Positions 21,108 to 32,474 of a stretch of DNA of 64,000 nucleotides are shown piece by piece (positions within the stretch are counted from its first letter, which is position 1; every line of letters starts with the position of its first letter). A program made the translations under genes and the position numbers. The DNA comes from Phytophthora hibernalis (Eukaryota > Oomycota > Peronosporomycetes > Peronosporales > Peronosporaceae). Location: positions 235,495 through 299,494 of the forward strand of contig JAAKBF010000360.1 of assembly GCA_012656075.1 (NCBI GenBank), written 5' to 3'. The notes below the pieces were generated by a model. It ran no database searches, was not told the DNA's origin, and saw nothing but the letters and a program-made list of their open reading frames with translations.

Positions 21108-22889
21108 ATGGCGTCACGACTGCGAGATGCCTCCTCGCTACCTCGCCACAGTCGCTCCACCAGTCGCTCCTGTCGCTGGCCGAGGCTACTGCTCTACTGT
21201 GGTGTGCTCTACGTATGTGGGTTGCTCACCTTCATCCTGTACACTCGCCCCTCCAATGAGGAGCTCTCTACCGAACAGGAACTTGTGCCATCCACTGTCG
21301 AATCGGATGCAACTGCAATTGAACAAGCAGAGGAACACGCACGCAACGTCAAGATGTTGCCACAGAACCAGCAGAAAAGGCGCTCGCTGCACTGCGTAGG
21401 CTGGCGAGCCACAGACGACTGCAGTCCGCACGGCCCGAGGCTGCCGCATCTGGACAAACCATGCCACATGATGGTGCAGCACATGCGGTCGGGATACTGC
21501 GAGGTGGAGGACCGAGACACCAAGGAGCGGTTTCGTGTTATGCGCCGCTATTGTCGCAGTGTGCGTCCTGAAGCCCAGTTCCGGTGTTTCGACGCTGAAG
21601 ATTTCGTGAATTTCCCGTTGAAAGCAAAAGAAGCAGTGATTCAAGCATTGCTACCGATTTTTACGTTGCCGAATGGGCAAGGGGTGAGATGGGTACACGA
21701 GGAATTGTTATGGTGGTGTATCCGAAGATGGTTCCGAGTGCCTACGCGTCGATCCGAGCGTTGCGAGACGTTGTAAGCTGTGCACTGCCTATTGAGCTGT
21801 GGTATCGACCGAAAGAGATGGAGGGAGTTCCTGGATCGATGGTGCCGTTGCAGCAGTTGGCTGCGATGGCGAACGGCAGGATTTCGTTTCAGGAGATTGA
21901 CGACAAGAAGGCGACGGGGTTCGGCGCAAAAGTGTTTGCGATTTATCATAGTTTCTTTGATCATGTGTTGTGGACAATGTCCCAGTGAGAGATCCGAGCT
22001 TCTTGTTTGACACGAGAGAGTATTTGGATAGTGGCGCAATTTTCTGGCCGGACTTTTGGCATCCGAGACACACGATTTTCAATATGCACGGCCAGTCTCT
22101 GCTGTGGGAGCTGCTGGATCAGCCTTTGTGAATATGTTTGAACAGGAGAGTGGGCAGCTAGTGATTGACAGACGAAGTCATGCTGCCCCACTGGAGCTTG
22201 TCAAGTTCTACACTTTCCACTCAACCAACCACTTCGGATGTTTTTCGGCTGGCGTGGCTCAAACTCAAGGCACCGTTCCACATGATTGATTCACCACCCG
22301 CCGTCGCTGGCAAGGCTTTTAACAATTCCTTTTGTGGAATGACAATGGTGCAGCACGATGCAAACGGCGACGTACTCTTCTTGCACCGTAACACGCGCAA
22401 GCTTGTCGGTGAACCCAAGCGCCAAAATCCGAGGACCGCTGCTGCACTTCGTGCGAAGCAAAAGTTGTTGTCTACTCCGTCTGACGGGCGCTCAAAGCCC
22501 ACATTTAAAGAAATCGATGAGGAACTTCGAAATGGTGCCATGCCACCTTCTCCAACACTGGATCAACCTGAAGATGACGGATACCCCGACGCAGCATACT
22601 GGACGCGCCTTCTGTCCTTCCGGAATACTTCGAAACGTATATACTACCAAATCGATGTGCATCCTTCCCTTGATGGATTTACCAAGGGTCAGACATGCTA
22701 CGGCGTGGCAGATATGCTGGAAATGAACGAGCACTTCTACTTCCAAGCCTTCGCAAACTTAGTTTTGGTTGTCTCGAAAATCAAATACGTAGGTTTGCTA
22801 TGGAAGCTGCTCAAGTTGTTCACGCCATGCTCAGATCCCGGCAACAAGAAATGTTGGTGACTAAATTACGGAAATGCTGCTGTTTGTAA
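21108..22889 (+). pseudogene. GT71 mannosyltransferase, copy 8, DxD deleted
   Basis: The ATG at 21,108 gives a type II anchor (LLLYCGVLYVCGLLTFILY), then the cysteine module (CVGWRATDDC, GYCEVEDRD, MRRYC). A shift near 21,685 precedes GIVMVVYPK and LPIELW. At about 21,970 about 11 bases are missing, which removes most of the FLDA part of the metal-binding FLDADN motif. A second deletion near 22,238 removes the segment before FRLAW, including GDKDL. MTMVQHDANG and LFLHRN remain, followed by a longer than usual linker. A final shift near 22,760 leads to the tail ENQIRRFAMEA and stop at 22,889. Loss of both motifs argues for true decay rather than sequence error. Subgroup B. Confidence 0.85.
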
Positions 22890-23360
22890 CTATCAAGACG
22901 GCATGGCAGCTCTTCCCTCGGTGTGAGGCGATAATAATGTGCCAACATGTGTCCTGAAAAATGCTTGCCAATGACAAGTTGTCATACACATCTCTCAGCT
23001 CACGAATGAAAGCTTCTCGGGACAATCCACTACATCTACTGAAGATGTGCCCACACGTGTTTTTCGTTGTCGGAACAGAACAGCGAGATCAATCCGTATG
23101 TAGTGCAGCAAAGTTGAAATATTTAACAAGTGTTGCCTATTTCACTTCCAAGACACCAGAGCTCGATACCGCAACATAACACTGCGGTAGCTACACCTCG
23201 GCTCAGATTCAATTTTCTACCCTTTTCGTGACGTTTGGCTTCTACAAGAATCCGGGGTGTTAGCTCATCGCAACGAGCCACATTGCCAAACAGCTACGAG
23301 CAGCGACTGAATTTCTCAAAATGGAATCTATGTTACGTTGAATAAATTAATATGGCAAGT
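22890..23360. other. Intergenic between convergent GT71 copies
   Basis: I see no gene, repeat or regulatory element that I can name. It contains the 3' flanks of copy 8 and copy 9. Confidence 0.5.
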
Positions 23361-25021
23361 TTACTTGTTCTCGCTGGATTCCTCAAGAGCGCCTGCCTCC
23401 TGGGCGAAGTCGTGCAGTCGATCTTCGAGGTCGCGGTACGGAAGATCGTCCCATGATGTAGTTCGATAGAATTCGGACTTCATCTTGTTGTCGCCATAGC
23501 ACATCGGGAAGCCTCGGAATATGCCACCGCCGAAGATATGCACGTGATAGTAGGTCGTCATATACTCATATCGCTCCGTGGTGTTCGAGTTGAGCGAAGC
23601 GAGGTTATCTGGAAATATGAATGACTGGAGGTGCGTCCAGACACGAGTGTTACTGGACTCCTCGTCACCAATCAATTTATTGCCGTTGTGGTGGAGGAAG
23701 AGCACTTCACCTTGCGGGTCGTGCTGCACCATCGTCATACCACAGAACTGCTTACTCTTGACCATACCGGCAGCTGCGACAGGTGTCTGGATCATGTGGA
23801 ACGATGTGTTCGTCTTCAGCCACGCCAAGCGAAAGAGGTCTTTGTCACCATGTAGGAGTTTCAATCGTTCAAAATGGTCAGGCTGGCGCAGCGCCAATAA
23901 TTGCACGATTTCCAGCGCTACGGCTGCTCTACGTCGATCAATCAGTAGCTGGCCGCTCTCCTGCTCGAACATATCCACAAACGGTGTGTCAACCAGTTCC
24001 CATAGCAAACTCTCCTTTTTGATGTTGAAGATGGTGTTCGCCGGGTGCCAGAAGTCCGGCCAGAAGATAGCACCGCTTTCAACAAACTCCGGTGCTGAAA
24101 ACAAGTAGGTCGGATCTTTCACCGGCGAATTGTCAGCATCGAGAAACAGCACCTGATCGAGTTCGGAGTGGGCCAGTGCGTAGACCTTCGAGTTGAACCC
24201 GTCAACGTCTCCTTCATCAATTCCACGCAGCGAGATGGGTCCATACTCGTCCACCAGTGACTGCAACACGTGCGAGTCATTCAGCGGATTCGCACCCATT
24301 TCTTTCTCGAGGTACCACAACTCCATAGGCAACGAGAAGTTGTAAGAGCGCAGCAGCCTGACGGTGGCGTAGACGCTGGAGAGCAGCTTCGGGTACATGA
24401 CCATCAACACGCCGTTCTTGGGTGCTCTGTCCACCTCCTCCTGTTTGGAAGTGTCCTCCTGTATCTTTACAGCCATCAAGGCGTCCACCTGCGGTGCGAC
24501 ACGCGCAAAGTCGGCCGCTCGACGACAGTTGTATCTTATTTCGTCCTTCAATGACGAACAATTGAGGCGCATGGCCTGTGCGTCCTCCCCGTGTCCTCAT
24601 TGTGAAGTAGACAGTAGCCGGACGCGCCAGCCTTAATGTTGGTACTGCAGCTGGCGTCGTGGTCGGGTTCTCGTGGACCGTCGGGGCTGCATCCGCCCGT
24701 CTGACGCCACCCGAGACACGAGAACCTGGGGATGCCCAAGGTGGACGGCCCGTCGCTGTCCAGGAAGGCTCTCAACATTGTCTCGGAGGACGCTTGAGTT
24801 GTTACGGTCGACGTGTTAAGCTGCGACGAGTTGACGGAGATGGACCCCTCTCCCACATTGAGGTCGCTTCTTATTAGCTGCACATGTTGTTGCGTGTCCC
24901 CCGTGGTCGTCGACTCCTGGGTGTCGGACCACACAAACAGCAGTAGTAAAGCGTCGAGTGAGATACTGAGGACCAGAATCCGCGCGAGCCAGCGGCCGGC
25001 GATTGTCGAGCTCTGCTGCAT
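23361..25021 (-). CDS. Divergent GT71 mannosyltransferase, copy 9, one frameshift
   Basis: The ATG ending at 25,021 (MQQSSTIAG) starts a type II anchor (ARILVLSISLDALLLLFVW). A longer Ser/Thr-rich stem follows, then a variant of the cysteine module (CLGWRQTGGC, GYCLLHNED). One base is missing in a G-run near 24,575. The remaining frame is open for about 400 codons to 23,361. Motifs are NGVLMVMYPK, LPMELW, FLDADNSPVKDP, FWPDFWHPAN, QESGQLLIDR, GDKDLFRLAW and FCGMTMVQHD. The C-terminal region (YYHVHIFGGG, CYGDNKMKSEF) is unlike the other copies. With one homopolymer lesion and all motifs present, it is the strongest candidate for a functional, older paralogue. Confidence 0.85.
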
Positions 25022-25190
25022 TTGGCCAGAAGCGGAATGAGACCTAATTTGAGCGGTCACCGGAATATATCATCGTGTCCAACCCGAAATTCAAGCTAAT
25101 GTGTCGCACACGATAGCAAGGGATACGGAGCCTCGTCTCAGCCACGTCAGTGCTCTCCCTGTTGCAGTTTGATGTGCATATACGTGCATC

Positions 25191-25586
25191 ATGGGCCCGC
25201 GACGGAGGAAATGGCTGCCGCTCTTTATGGCCATCGTGTATGGTTGTCTGATGCTGCGATGGTACAATGTTCGCCTAGTGTCGACTTCGCAGTCGTCTAT
25301 GAGTCGAACGTTCCGACCGAAATTCGGACATCAGGAGGTGGTGCACACCAGTAGGAAGCCGCTGCCTGCACGCAAGAAGCAGCTTCCAAGACTCATTCTG
25401 TCGCCCCAGGGACGTGCCGCCATCCGCAGAGAGAAACTGACCAAAGTATCGGAGACTGTCGACCTGCGGGACAAGAGTGAGACCCCGACGGAGACCGAGG
25501 CCCCAAAGCTTAATAGGGACGCGCACTCTCGCATTGTCTGTAACAACCCGCGCTTTTCACCCCTTCCATACAGTTATCCAGTGTAA
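25191..25586 (+). CDS. Small type II membrane protein, unknown
   Basis: The ATG at 25,191 opens 131 codons without a break. The start MGPRRRKW is basic, followed by a hydrophobic stretch (LPLFMAIVYGCLML) that fits an uncleaved signal anchor. The rest is basic and hydrophilic with many K, R, S, T and P, and no recognised domain. No RxLR motif is present. The gene is divergent from GT71 copy 9 with 169 bp between start codons. It could be the anchor and stem of a truncated Golgi enzyme or a separate small protein; I cannot decide. It is one of the few unbroken frames in this half of the window. Confidence 0.5.
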   Translation: MGPRRRKWLPLFMAIVYGCLMLRWYNVRLVSTSQSSMSRTFRPKFGHQEVVHTSRKPLPARKKQLPRLILSPQGRAAIRREKLTKVSETVDLRDKSETPTETEAPKLNRDAHSRIVCNNPRFSPLPYSYPV

Positions 25587-26041
25587 ATCTTGCCATATAT
25601 CAAATCATTTAGGATCCGAAGTTATTGAAGTCGACCAAATTCTTTAAGAAGCGCTAATTTCGCAGGAATCTTCTACAGCTACCGACGACTCTATTTGCAG
25701 TACATCATTCCTTCCACTGCAGTTAAGTCGTCCGATAACTGAATGGCAAGATCTTGGTCGGTCGTATTGCCAATAGTTGAATGATTTGCAGCAGGTTTTC
25801 CGGTAGTCTATTTAGGAGGCTGGCTTACTTTAATCAAGTCATCTGAATTATTTTATTTGAGTGTTATCCCAACATATCCCTCATGACATCCCTCCTGCGG
25901 ATTTCCCGCGATTTTTCAAATTTGAGCAACTTGGCAACATTGCAGAGTCATTGGCTGAAAAGTTCGCAATAAGATCTTTTCAACGATACCCCGTGGTTAA
26001 ATTGACTACAGTCATTCCAGAATCTGCCGCGTGGAGGGAAG
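25587..26041. other. Intergenic upstream of the CRN gene
   Basis: No gene is seen. This is where a promoter for the CRN gene would lie, but I find no clear oomycete core promoter motif. Confidence 0.5.
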
Positions 26042-27909
26042 ATGGTGAAGCTCTTCTGTGCTATCGTTGGTGTGGCAGGAAGCGCGTTTGAGGTGGACAT
26101 CGACGAGGGCGCGTCTGTGTCAGCGTTGAAGGAGGCGATCAAGGAGAAAGAAGGTATGAAGGGTCGTGCGCGTGACTTGCAGCTCTTCCTGGCGAAGAAG
26201 GACGACGCGTGGCTTCCAGACGACGATACTCTGGACGTGGTGCTTGAGAGGGAGATGTCACTTCGTATACGAAGATGCGCGCGTCGTCGAAGCTGAACAA
26301 GCCAAGCCTCTTTGGCCCGAACGTTTCGCTTCGAGAGGACGTGATTCACGTGCTGGTGGTGGTTCCGAAGGGGCTGGTGGCGATCAGGAACTCGAAAGTA
26401 TGCTCTCAAACGTTGCATTGACGACGATCGATGAAGACGCTGTTCGATCTTGGAATGATGCGGCGGAAGAAAGACGCGAACGTAAGCGAGCGGAAGAAAC
26501 TCGTGAATGGAAGGAAGAAATTCGTGAACTGAAGGAAGAAACTCGCGAACGGGATCGTAAGCGAGATAAAGAAACTCGCGAAAGGGATCGTGAACTGAAG
26601 CGCACACTTGAGAGAGTTTTACACCCCGCGACGCCGAGTAAATCCGATTCACAATTGGGTCAAGAGCATTTGAATCTACTGGTGAATGGCGGATATGTCT
26701 CGGTTGCTGAAGAAACAATCGGAGCAGATGCCTTTTGGTCGGTGGGAGTTCAGGCCAAAGTCGACTCCATTAAAACGGAGGATTGCTTTGACGCATTCAT
26801 TACTCCTTACTTCAGCAATGCGCTGGACAGCCTCGATGTTGTATTCGTCAATAGCGAGCGTTATAAATGGTTGTCGCAGTCTACGTGGGGCAACAGCAAT
26901 ACAGACCTCAAGCCAGATGGATTTGTGACTCATCGTGGGATGTATCACATGGAGCCTGAACCAAATGATAAAGTCCGTCGAGAGGGTACGTCATTTCGTT
27001 TTGGGAGAGCAGATAAGGCACTATTTGATTGCCTCGTTCTCTTCGAGAGCAAGATCACTAAAAATTTGGGAGGTGCTCCATTTGGCCAAGTCGTGCGATA
27101 CATGCAGCACCTTTCCCCCAAGGGGCCAGGAAGTGCCGTTCTCTTCAACCGCACAACATTTTGGTTGATCGATAGCCTCGATGGTGTTGTGGTTCGTGTT
27201 ATGACGGCGATGTGGGTCATGGAGGGCTCGAAAGCGTTGTTTCGTAACTTTATTACTAAGAAATTGTCGCCGTGGGTGACGCGTTTGACTGATGCCTGCT
27301 CTGCGTTAAACGTTGAAGTGGTGGAGGGTGATGCATTTCTCGGCCGTGGTGCATTCGGACGCGTTTTCAAGGTAAAACGAGTAGGTCACGGGGATTTGTT
27401 GGCCTTGAAGATCGTGGAGACGAGCTCGGTTGGACGTCTTTTCAAGAAGAACGCGCATTAGTGGGTGCCCAGCACACTGACCTGGCGATTAAACCTGTGG
27501 AGAAGGCTACACAGATTTTTGAAGGCGCCGCGATGTTGCTGTCTCCTGTTGGGGAACCTATATCTTATCCTACCACAAGTCAGGAGACGCAAGACCTTTT
27601 GACATGCTATGGCGGCTCCACTCTGCTGGCGTGGCCCACGGAGATCCTCGCGTGCCGAATGTGATTGTAAAGGATGGACAGCGTTTGTGGATTGATCTTG
27701 CTGAATGGATGGGCGCGTCTTCCTTACTAATGCAAAATGACGCGAAGATCCTCACGCAGTCCATTCTTCACGGCTTTCCGAAGGATTCGCCGGACTTGGA
27801 GCTGGAGGCGCTTATCAAGAATTATGGTGCAAATCCTACTCAAACGAATCTCGATCTTCTGGCCGACAAAGTCGGTGAAAAGTTAGCTGCACGCCAAAGC
27901 GATGATTGA
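26042..27909 (+). pseudogene. Crinkler (CRN) effector with kinase-like C-terminus, broken
   Basis: CRN proteins are modular oomycete effectors that act inside host cells, usually in the nucleus. The ATG at 26,042 starts the ubiquitin-like CRN N-terminal domain with the LFLAK motif (LQLFLAKK, about codons 49-56) and no classical signal peptide. The DWL-end motif HVLVVVP is at 26,347-26,367 in another frame. A highly charged coiled-coil-like stretch of R/E/K repeats follows (about 26,460-26,620). The C-terminal half resembles the kinase-like CRN domain (D2/CRN8 type): glycine loop GRGAFGRVFKV (about 27,342-27,375), a lysine in LLALKIV, and a catalytic-loop-like VAHGDPRVPNV (about 27,628-27,660). 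Frames change near 26,265, 26,370, 27,440 and 27,600, so it is broken at four sites as read. Confidence 0.85.
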
Positions 27910-28929
27910 ATGGCTTTATTTTGCAAGTGTTGAGGTGGAAGGTGCGAGTAGGCTAGGCGAGATAAGGATGCTTTTAAGCACGAAATCTCTGGAAATTCCT
28001 TAGGAAAAGTGTTTTGATTTCAGTAAGTTTGTGATCGAAAACCGGCACTTAAACCAAAAAGTACACAGTCAATACCACTATTAATGGCTTGGGAAGCGGG
28101 AAATGCTGTCCCAGCAATGTCCTCGATTTTCTGCGACTTCTACACTGTCTTCAACTCTTAATAATTCGCTTAAATTTCGGGATACAATGTATCCATGTCA
28201 TATCGACACACTACCGTAATGTTCGGATTCAATGGAACAGTCGTAAAAGGTCGCTTCCAATATAAAAGTTTTCAAAATTCAAGGACAATTTTAGTTTTTA
28301 CGATCGTAAAAAGAAAAAGCATAGAAGTTATTTCAAAATATATGAATTCAGTTTTTACCACTGTCGCATTGAATCGGTGTGTTACGGTACATAGATCTAC
28401 AATGTTTCCGGTCAACATGGGCGCGCCCTAGCTTAACCTTTACATCTATGAGTGTATGTCCTAGCGATTTCCGAGCCAAACTTGGTGGTTTTAGTATGGG
28501 TTTTCATACGGGCAATTTAACCCCTCCAAACCGGGAGCCAAAAGTAAAACTTAAACTGCATTTGCAACTTAATTTGACTTGACGTTTGTAAATAACGGGA
28601 TAGGGTAAACCAAGTGTACGGTTTGAAGATTTGCTCAGTGGTACAGAGCGGTGCTCAAACTGCCTTAACCTGCATGATGAAGACGATTCTCTCAGAAATA
28701 TACTGCATACTGTAGTATAGGACGGAAAGGCACCAAAGCCCCCAAACAGAAACAGCACCTTAGCTGTTTCTCATTTTCCAAAATTCGAAATTCAAAACTC
28801 CCCATACAAATTCCAAATATCCCAGATGGAGTGTCACCTTTACAGTGTAGCACAAGCAGTGTACCCACATTGACAGACTTCTATGTTCTTTACAAAAGTC
28901 AAGTAGTGTGTTTACAGCCGGTGGTGTAA
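27910..28929. other. Intergenic, AT-rich, no gene
   Basis: No coding family is recognised. It is AT-rich with many short frames on both strands. It may hold the outer part of the neighbouring piggyBac-type element, but I could not identify terminal inverted repeats or a TTAA duplication. Confidence 0.45.
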
Positions 28930-31033
28930 TCATCTGAAACAGGTAAATGGGGCAGAATACATGCGCCGATGATGCATTTCAGGATAAAATATGGGTGAAG
29001 ACAGGCACTGATGCAGAAGTTCAACGTTCCTTGTACGGTACACCCTGAATCCAGCTGATGACGCATTCAAAGAAGCAACAACATGTAATCGACCAATCCA
29101 GAATGTCTGCATCTGGAGCGAGTATCTCTGGAGTCGCAGCCGATCATGAATGTCGACCCCACCCATCCAGCGATGATAGTCGCGGACGATCGCTGAACAA
29201 GGGATAGTCTGCCGAATGCCTCTGTTGCCGCGCGTGTGTCTCTCTATTCACATGCATAACATTGTCGTTAGTTTGCCTTGTAACTACTACTACGTACGGC
29301 AGCTTTCCATCACTCGGCTAGACCCAGTACCAAGAAACTGCACAGGCTTTCTGTCCCACCAGACCAACCCAGTCATTCTAGGGCAGTTTTTCGCCACAGC
29401 CATTCTTGTCGTTCCGTGAGGCGTCCGTTTCGGGCGGTCGCGATTCTTCTCGACAATTTGCAAAGGGTAACCAACCCTGTCTCCCATGATAGTACCAATA
29501 CTATAGTTGTTCCGATGTAGCAGCTGGAAAGCAAGCTGCACTGAAGTGTAAAACCGATCAGTCACAACGAGGTGATAGACTTCGTCTTGGGGGCGCGGAA
29601 GTATGGCTTCAAGGTTGCGGATTACCGCAGAAGGACCAGTATTGAGGTCGACAGACTGTTGACTTTTAGGTACGTTTCCCACCTCTTCGTTTTGTAATGC
29701 CTTGCCACAGTACAGCTCAAGTCTACATGTTGACAGATACACCATAGATACAGACAACATTAAGTCAGATACAACATGTTTGACTTAGCCACACACAAAA
29801 CGCGAGTTCCAAAGAACTCAAGCATACGTACCTCATGCAGTATGCAGTGTCTGCGCAGCATGTCAGGAACAACTTCGTGTCCCATTTGTGCGGTTTCACC
29901 TTGAGGTACTGCCGTGTGGGGTTGTTGCGGTTCCTCGAAGGCAGAATACATTCGTCGAACGAAATCACTGGCGGGGTTTTGTATCCCTTTGGAAACGTAT
30001 GTTGTAGCGTTTCGATAGTGGATCTCACTTTTCATGCGCGGTCCGTAGCAGCGCGTTGTTGGTAAAATGGAGGTTTGCCATTATATGCTTCAAGCGGTGG
30101 CGAGCTGTGCAGTCATTGAACGTCACGTGCGGCACAGCTCCTTTCGCTGTCGTTCTCCAGTGATCACGAAGTCTACGCCGATTGCGGATTCAACATCCGA
30201 GCCATTAGAAAACCCAGCACAGTCATAATTTCATGGGGCTCGATGTCGAGCTTTTTAGCCTCACGATGTAGAAACCGCTCCTTCGATTTTTGCCAGGGCC
30301 CTATGTTTTTAGACATGTCATCAACTCGTGTTGTCAGATTCTGCAGGAAGTAGCGGTTCGACTCCTCTGCCACTTTCTTCCACAAACGTTTTGACATGAA
30401 GAAAAATAACAGCTATAAAGGCGACCCGGCCAAAGCAAGAACCTCGTCTGTAGGTCCGTAGTCTCCATAATACAATCCAGGGTAACGTTGATCAGGCGGA
30501 ACCACTTTGGCGTCTACATAACGTAAAATACAACATTGGACATGTTAGAACATGTTGTATGCTACAACACGCAACCTTACCAAACATCCGACCCTCCGCG
30601 CGCATGTTCACCATGTTCTCGTCATCCTTGGCAAAGTCGACCATCAACGATTTATCCAGAACATCCCACTGATGCGCCGACGGAGCAGCGCCAACATCTT
30701 CGCCAATTTGGCCAACAACACCACCCTCTTCGGTAGTGTCTGTAGTAATCGGGTCGCTTTCTGTAGCTTCGAAACCTCATCCTCATTATGTCCCAACTCG
30801 CCAACTCCTTCCTCACCGGCTTCTTCGGCAGCACGCCGTGAGCGCTCCAACACCTCGTCGTCGTCATAGAAGCAGATCTCCGTCTCAGTTTCGTCACAGT
30901 CCGATTCGAGGACTTCGAAATCCTGGGGATCCGATCCTTCGTCAACAAAGTCTACAGGTGGTGCAGATTCAACGGAAACGGGCGCGTGCGGAGGCGATCT
31001 GTCTCGAAATACATCAAACAAGTTAGTGCCCAA
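28930..31033 (-). mobile_element. PiggyBac-type (PGBD4-like) transposase, decayed
   Basis: Read from high to low coordinates: an acidic N-terminal region, ALSAHQ-like text before 30,640 (AAPSAHQWDVLDKSLM), and a 67-bp intron (30,514-30,580). Next come DAKVVPPDQRYPG, an in-frame stop near 30,415, and SNRYFLQNLTTRVDDMSKN. The DDE_Tnp_1_7 core follows with PPVISFDECILPSRNR, VVTDRFYTSVQLAF and MGGVDIHDRLRLQRYS. The three catalytic aspartates are visible (FDE, TDR, VDIHD) but in different frames, with breaks near 29,760, 29,280 and 29,170. The transposase would excise and insert at TTAA. It is inactive as read. Confidence 0.8.
30514..30580 (-). other. Intron in the piggyBac-type gene
   Basis: On the minus strand the intron begins GTAAGGTTGC and ends ACGTTATGTAG. 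Removing it joins ATGTTTG to ACGCC and gives MFDAKVVPPDQ, which continues the transposase frame. It contains a perfect palindrome (ACATGTT-AG-AACATGT, 30,540-30,555) and a second dyad (TGTTGTA/TACAACA, 30,553-30,569). Confidence 0.7.
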
Positions 31034-31412
31034 TGAATATAAAATGCACCGCTCCTACTTTACGATTGTACGTGGAACGCGCTAATAGAGAATCAACAGA
31101 ATCTGGCGTGGGTGTAGGCAACGGGGACTCCGACGGAGCTGGAGACTGGGAACTGTTCGCGTATCAAAGATACGAGTTAGAAATCGAGCGCTGAGTATCA
31201 ATAAACATGCTGGATGTAGTAAGATGTTGTGATGTACAACAGTATAAGATGTTGTACACAGGCTGGACTTGGTATGATATTGTACATACCTGCATGAAGG
31301 ACAACAACAATTGTGAGTATATGCAGTTGTACAGAACATGTATCATGTCGTACCTTGTCAATGATGGAATCGGTGCTAGTGATTCCGCGGCTATACCTTG
31401 ATCGGGCATAGC

Positions 31413-32285
31413 CTACTTGCGCTTTGGCATTACAGCTTTACTGGAATTTGTTGCACGTTTCTTCGTAGTAGCTTGCGCAGTTCTCTTCATCTTTTTCTTG
31501 CAACTTCATGCTCCGCCGCACCCGCTTTTTGTGCATCTGCAGCGGTGGCACATCGATTCTCCGCAGCCTTCTTCTCCTTCTCTTTCTCCTTAGCTGCACG
31601 AGCAGCACTTGATTTTCTTGGTTTTTATGCTTCGCTGTCCCTGCATCACATCCACCATGAGTAAGTTAAAAGCCTTTGCTGTGTCCGACAACATGAAACA
31701 TGCTTACCTTCGACATTGACCCCGTGAGGCTTGCCGCTCTTCGGTCTGGTGACACGCTTCGCCTTCTTATTCGTCACCGTTGATGCCACCTTCTCCTCTT
31801 CACTGAATTCATCCATCTCGACCGCTTCGTCTTCGTCTTCGACATCAATGTCGTCGGGATCGTAATCGCTGTCGTCGTCCTTGGCCTTCCTCGCGACTGG
31901 CGCTTTCCTCCCGGAACCAGCAGCCGTCCTTACAGCAATATCATGACGCTCCTGGGATAGCAGGGGATTTTATGCCCTAAGGTAAGACGCGTCCATGCCC
32001 GTCGGGGGTCTCAACTTCTTCGGTGGGGGAGCTGTGCGCGGGGCTTTACCCGTTGACGGCGGCGGGTGGTCGTCGCTGAAGTTGACGTCCTCGTCGCGCT
32101 CCCTGACAAATATGCAACATGCTCTCTCACCAGGCGCTTCCGCTCCTCCTTGCTGTGGCTATCCAAACGCTCGATAAAGCGAAGGTGCTCGGAACGTGAT
32201 TCCTTGCGTGAGTTATGCGTGTCCTTAGCCGTCTTGCGCTGTCTTCGAGTTTTCTTCGAATGAGCGACAGCCACTGATTCGGTGT
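31413..32285 (-). pseudogene. Lysine/acid-rich nuclear-type protein, decayed
   Basis: Read 5' to 3' on the minus strand: a basic, helical part (HLRFIERLDSHSKEERKRLV), a frame change near 32,110, a proline-rich stretch (APPPKKLRPP), and an in-frame stop near 31,975. Then come QERHDIAVRTAAG, a strongly acidic block (DDDSDYDPDDIDVEDEDE) and a basic block (KKAKRVTRPKSGKPHGVNVEG). A probable intron follows (about 31,643-31,707; GTAAGC to GATGCAG). The last part is lysine/alanine-rich (AAKEKEKEKKAAEN), with stops, ending MPKRK at 31,413. No named domain is seen. Charge pattern suggests a chromatin or nuclear protein. It is on the same strand and just upstream of the piggyBac-type transposase, so it may be its companion ORF (inference). 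Confidence 0.5.
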
Positions 32286-32427
32286 AGAGAGGGAGGGAGC
32301 CGGTGTATTTTATGAACCGTTTTATGCCTGGCCCTGTGCATGTGCGGGAGCGTCTCGTATTTGTTAGGATGTGCTTATACTTGATTTCACTAAAGTTTAG
32401 CTGTTTTCCGAGCCAATCCCTATTGAA

Positions 32428-32474
32428 ACATGTTGTACGCACAACATGTCACATGTTGTACGATACAACGTGTG
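32428..32474. repeat. Paired ACATGTTGTA dyads
   Basis: Two adjacent inverted repeats. The first has exact 9-bp arms ACATGTTGT/ACAACATGT (32,428-32,436 and 32,441-32,449). The second has 11-bp arms with one mismatch, CACATGTTGTA/TACAACGTGTG (32,450-32,460 and 32,464-32,474). The same box recurs at 30,540-30,569, in degenerate form at 31,223-31,345, and at 33,001-33,009. Confidence 0.85.

Noticed and set aside
31207..31401. Plus-strand 64-codon ORF
   Set aside because: It overlaps dyad-box sequence between two minus-strand genes, and its composition follows the repeated GTTGTAC words.
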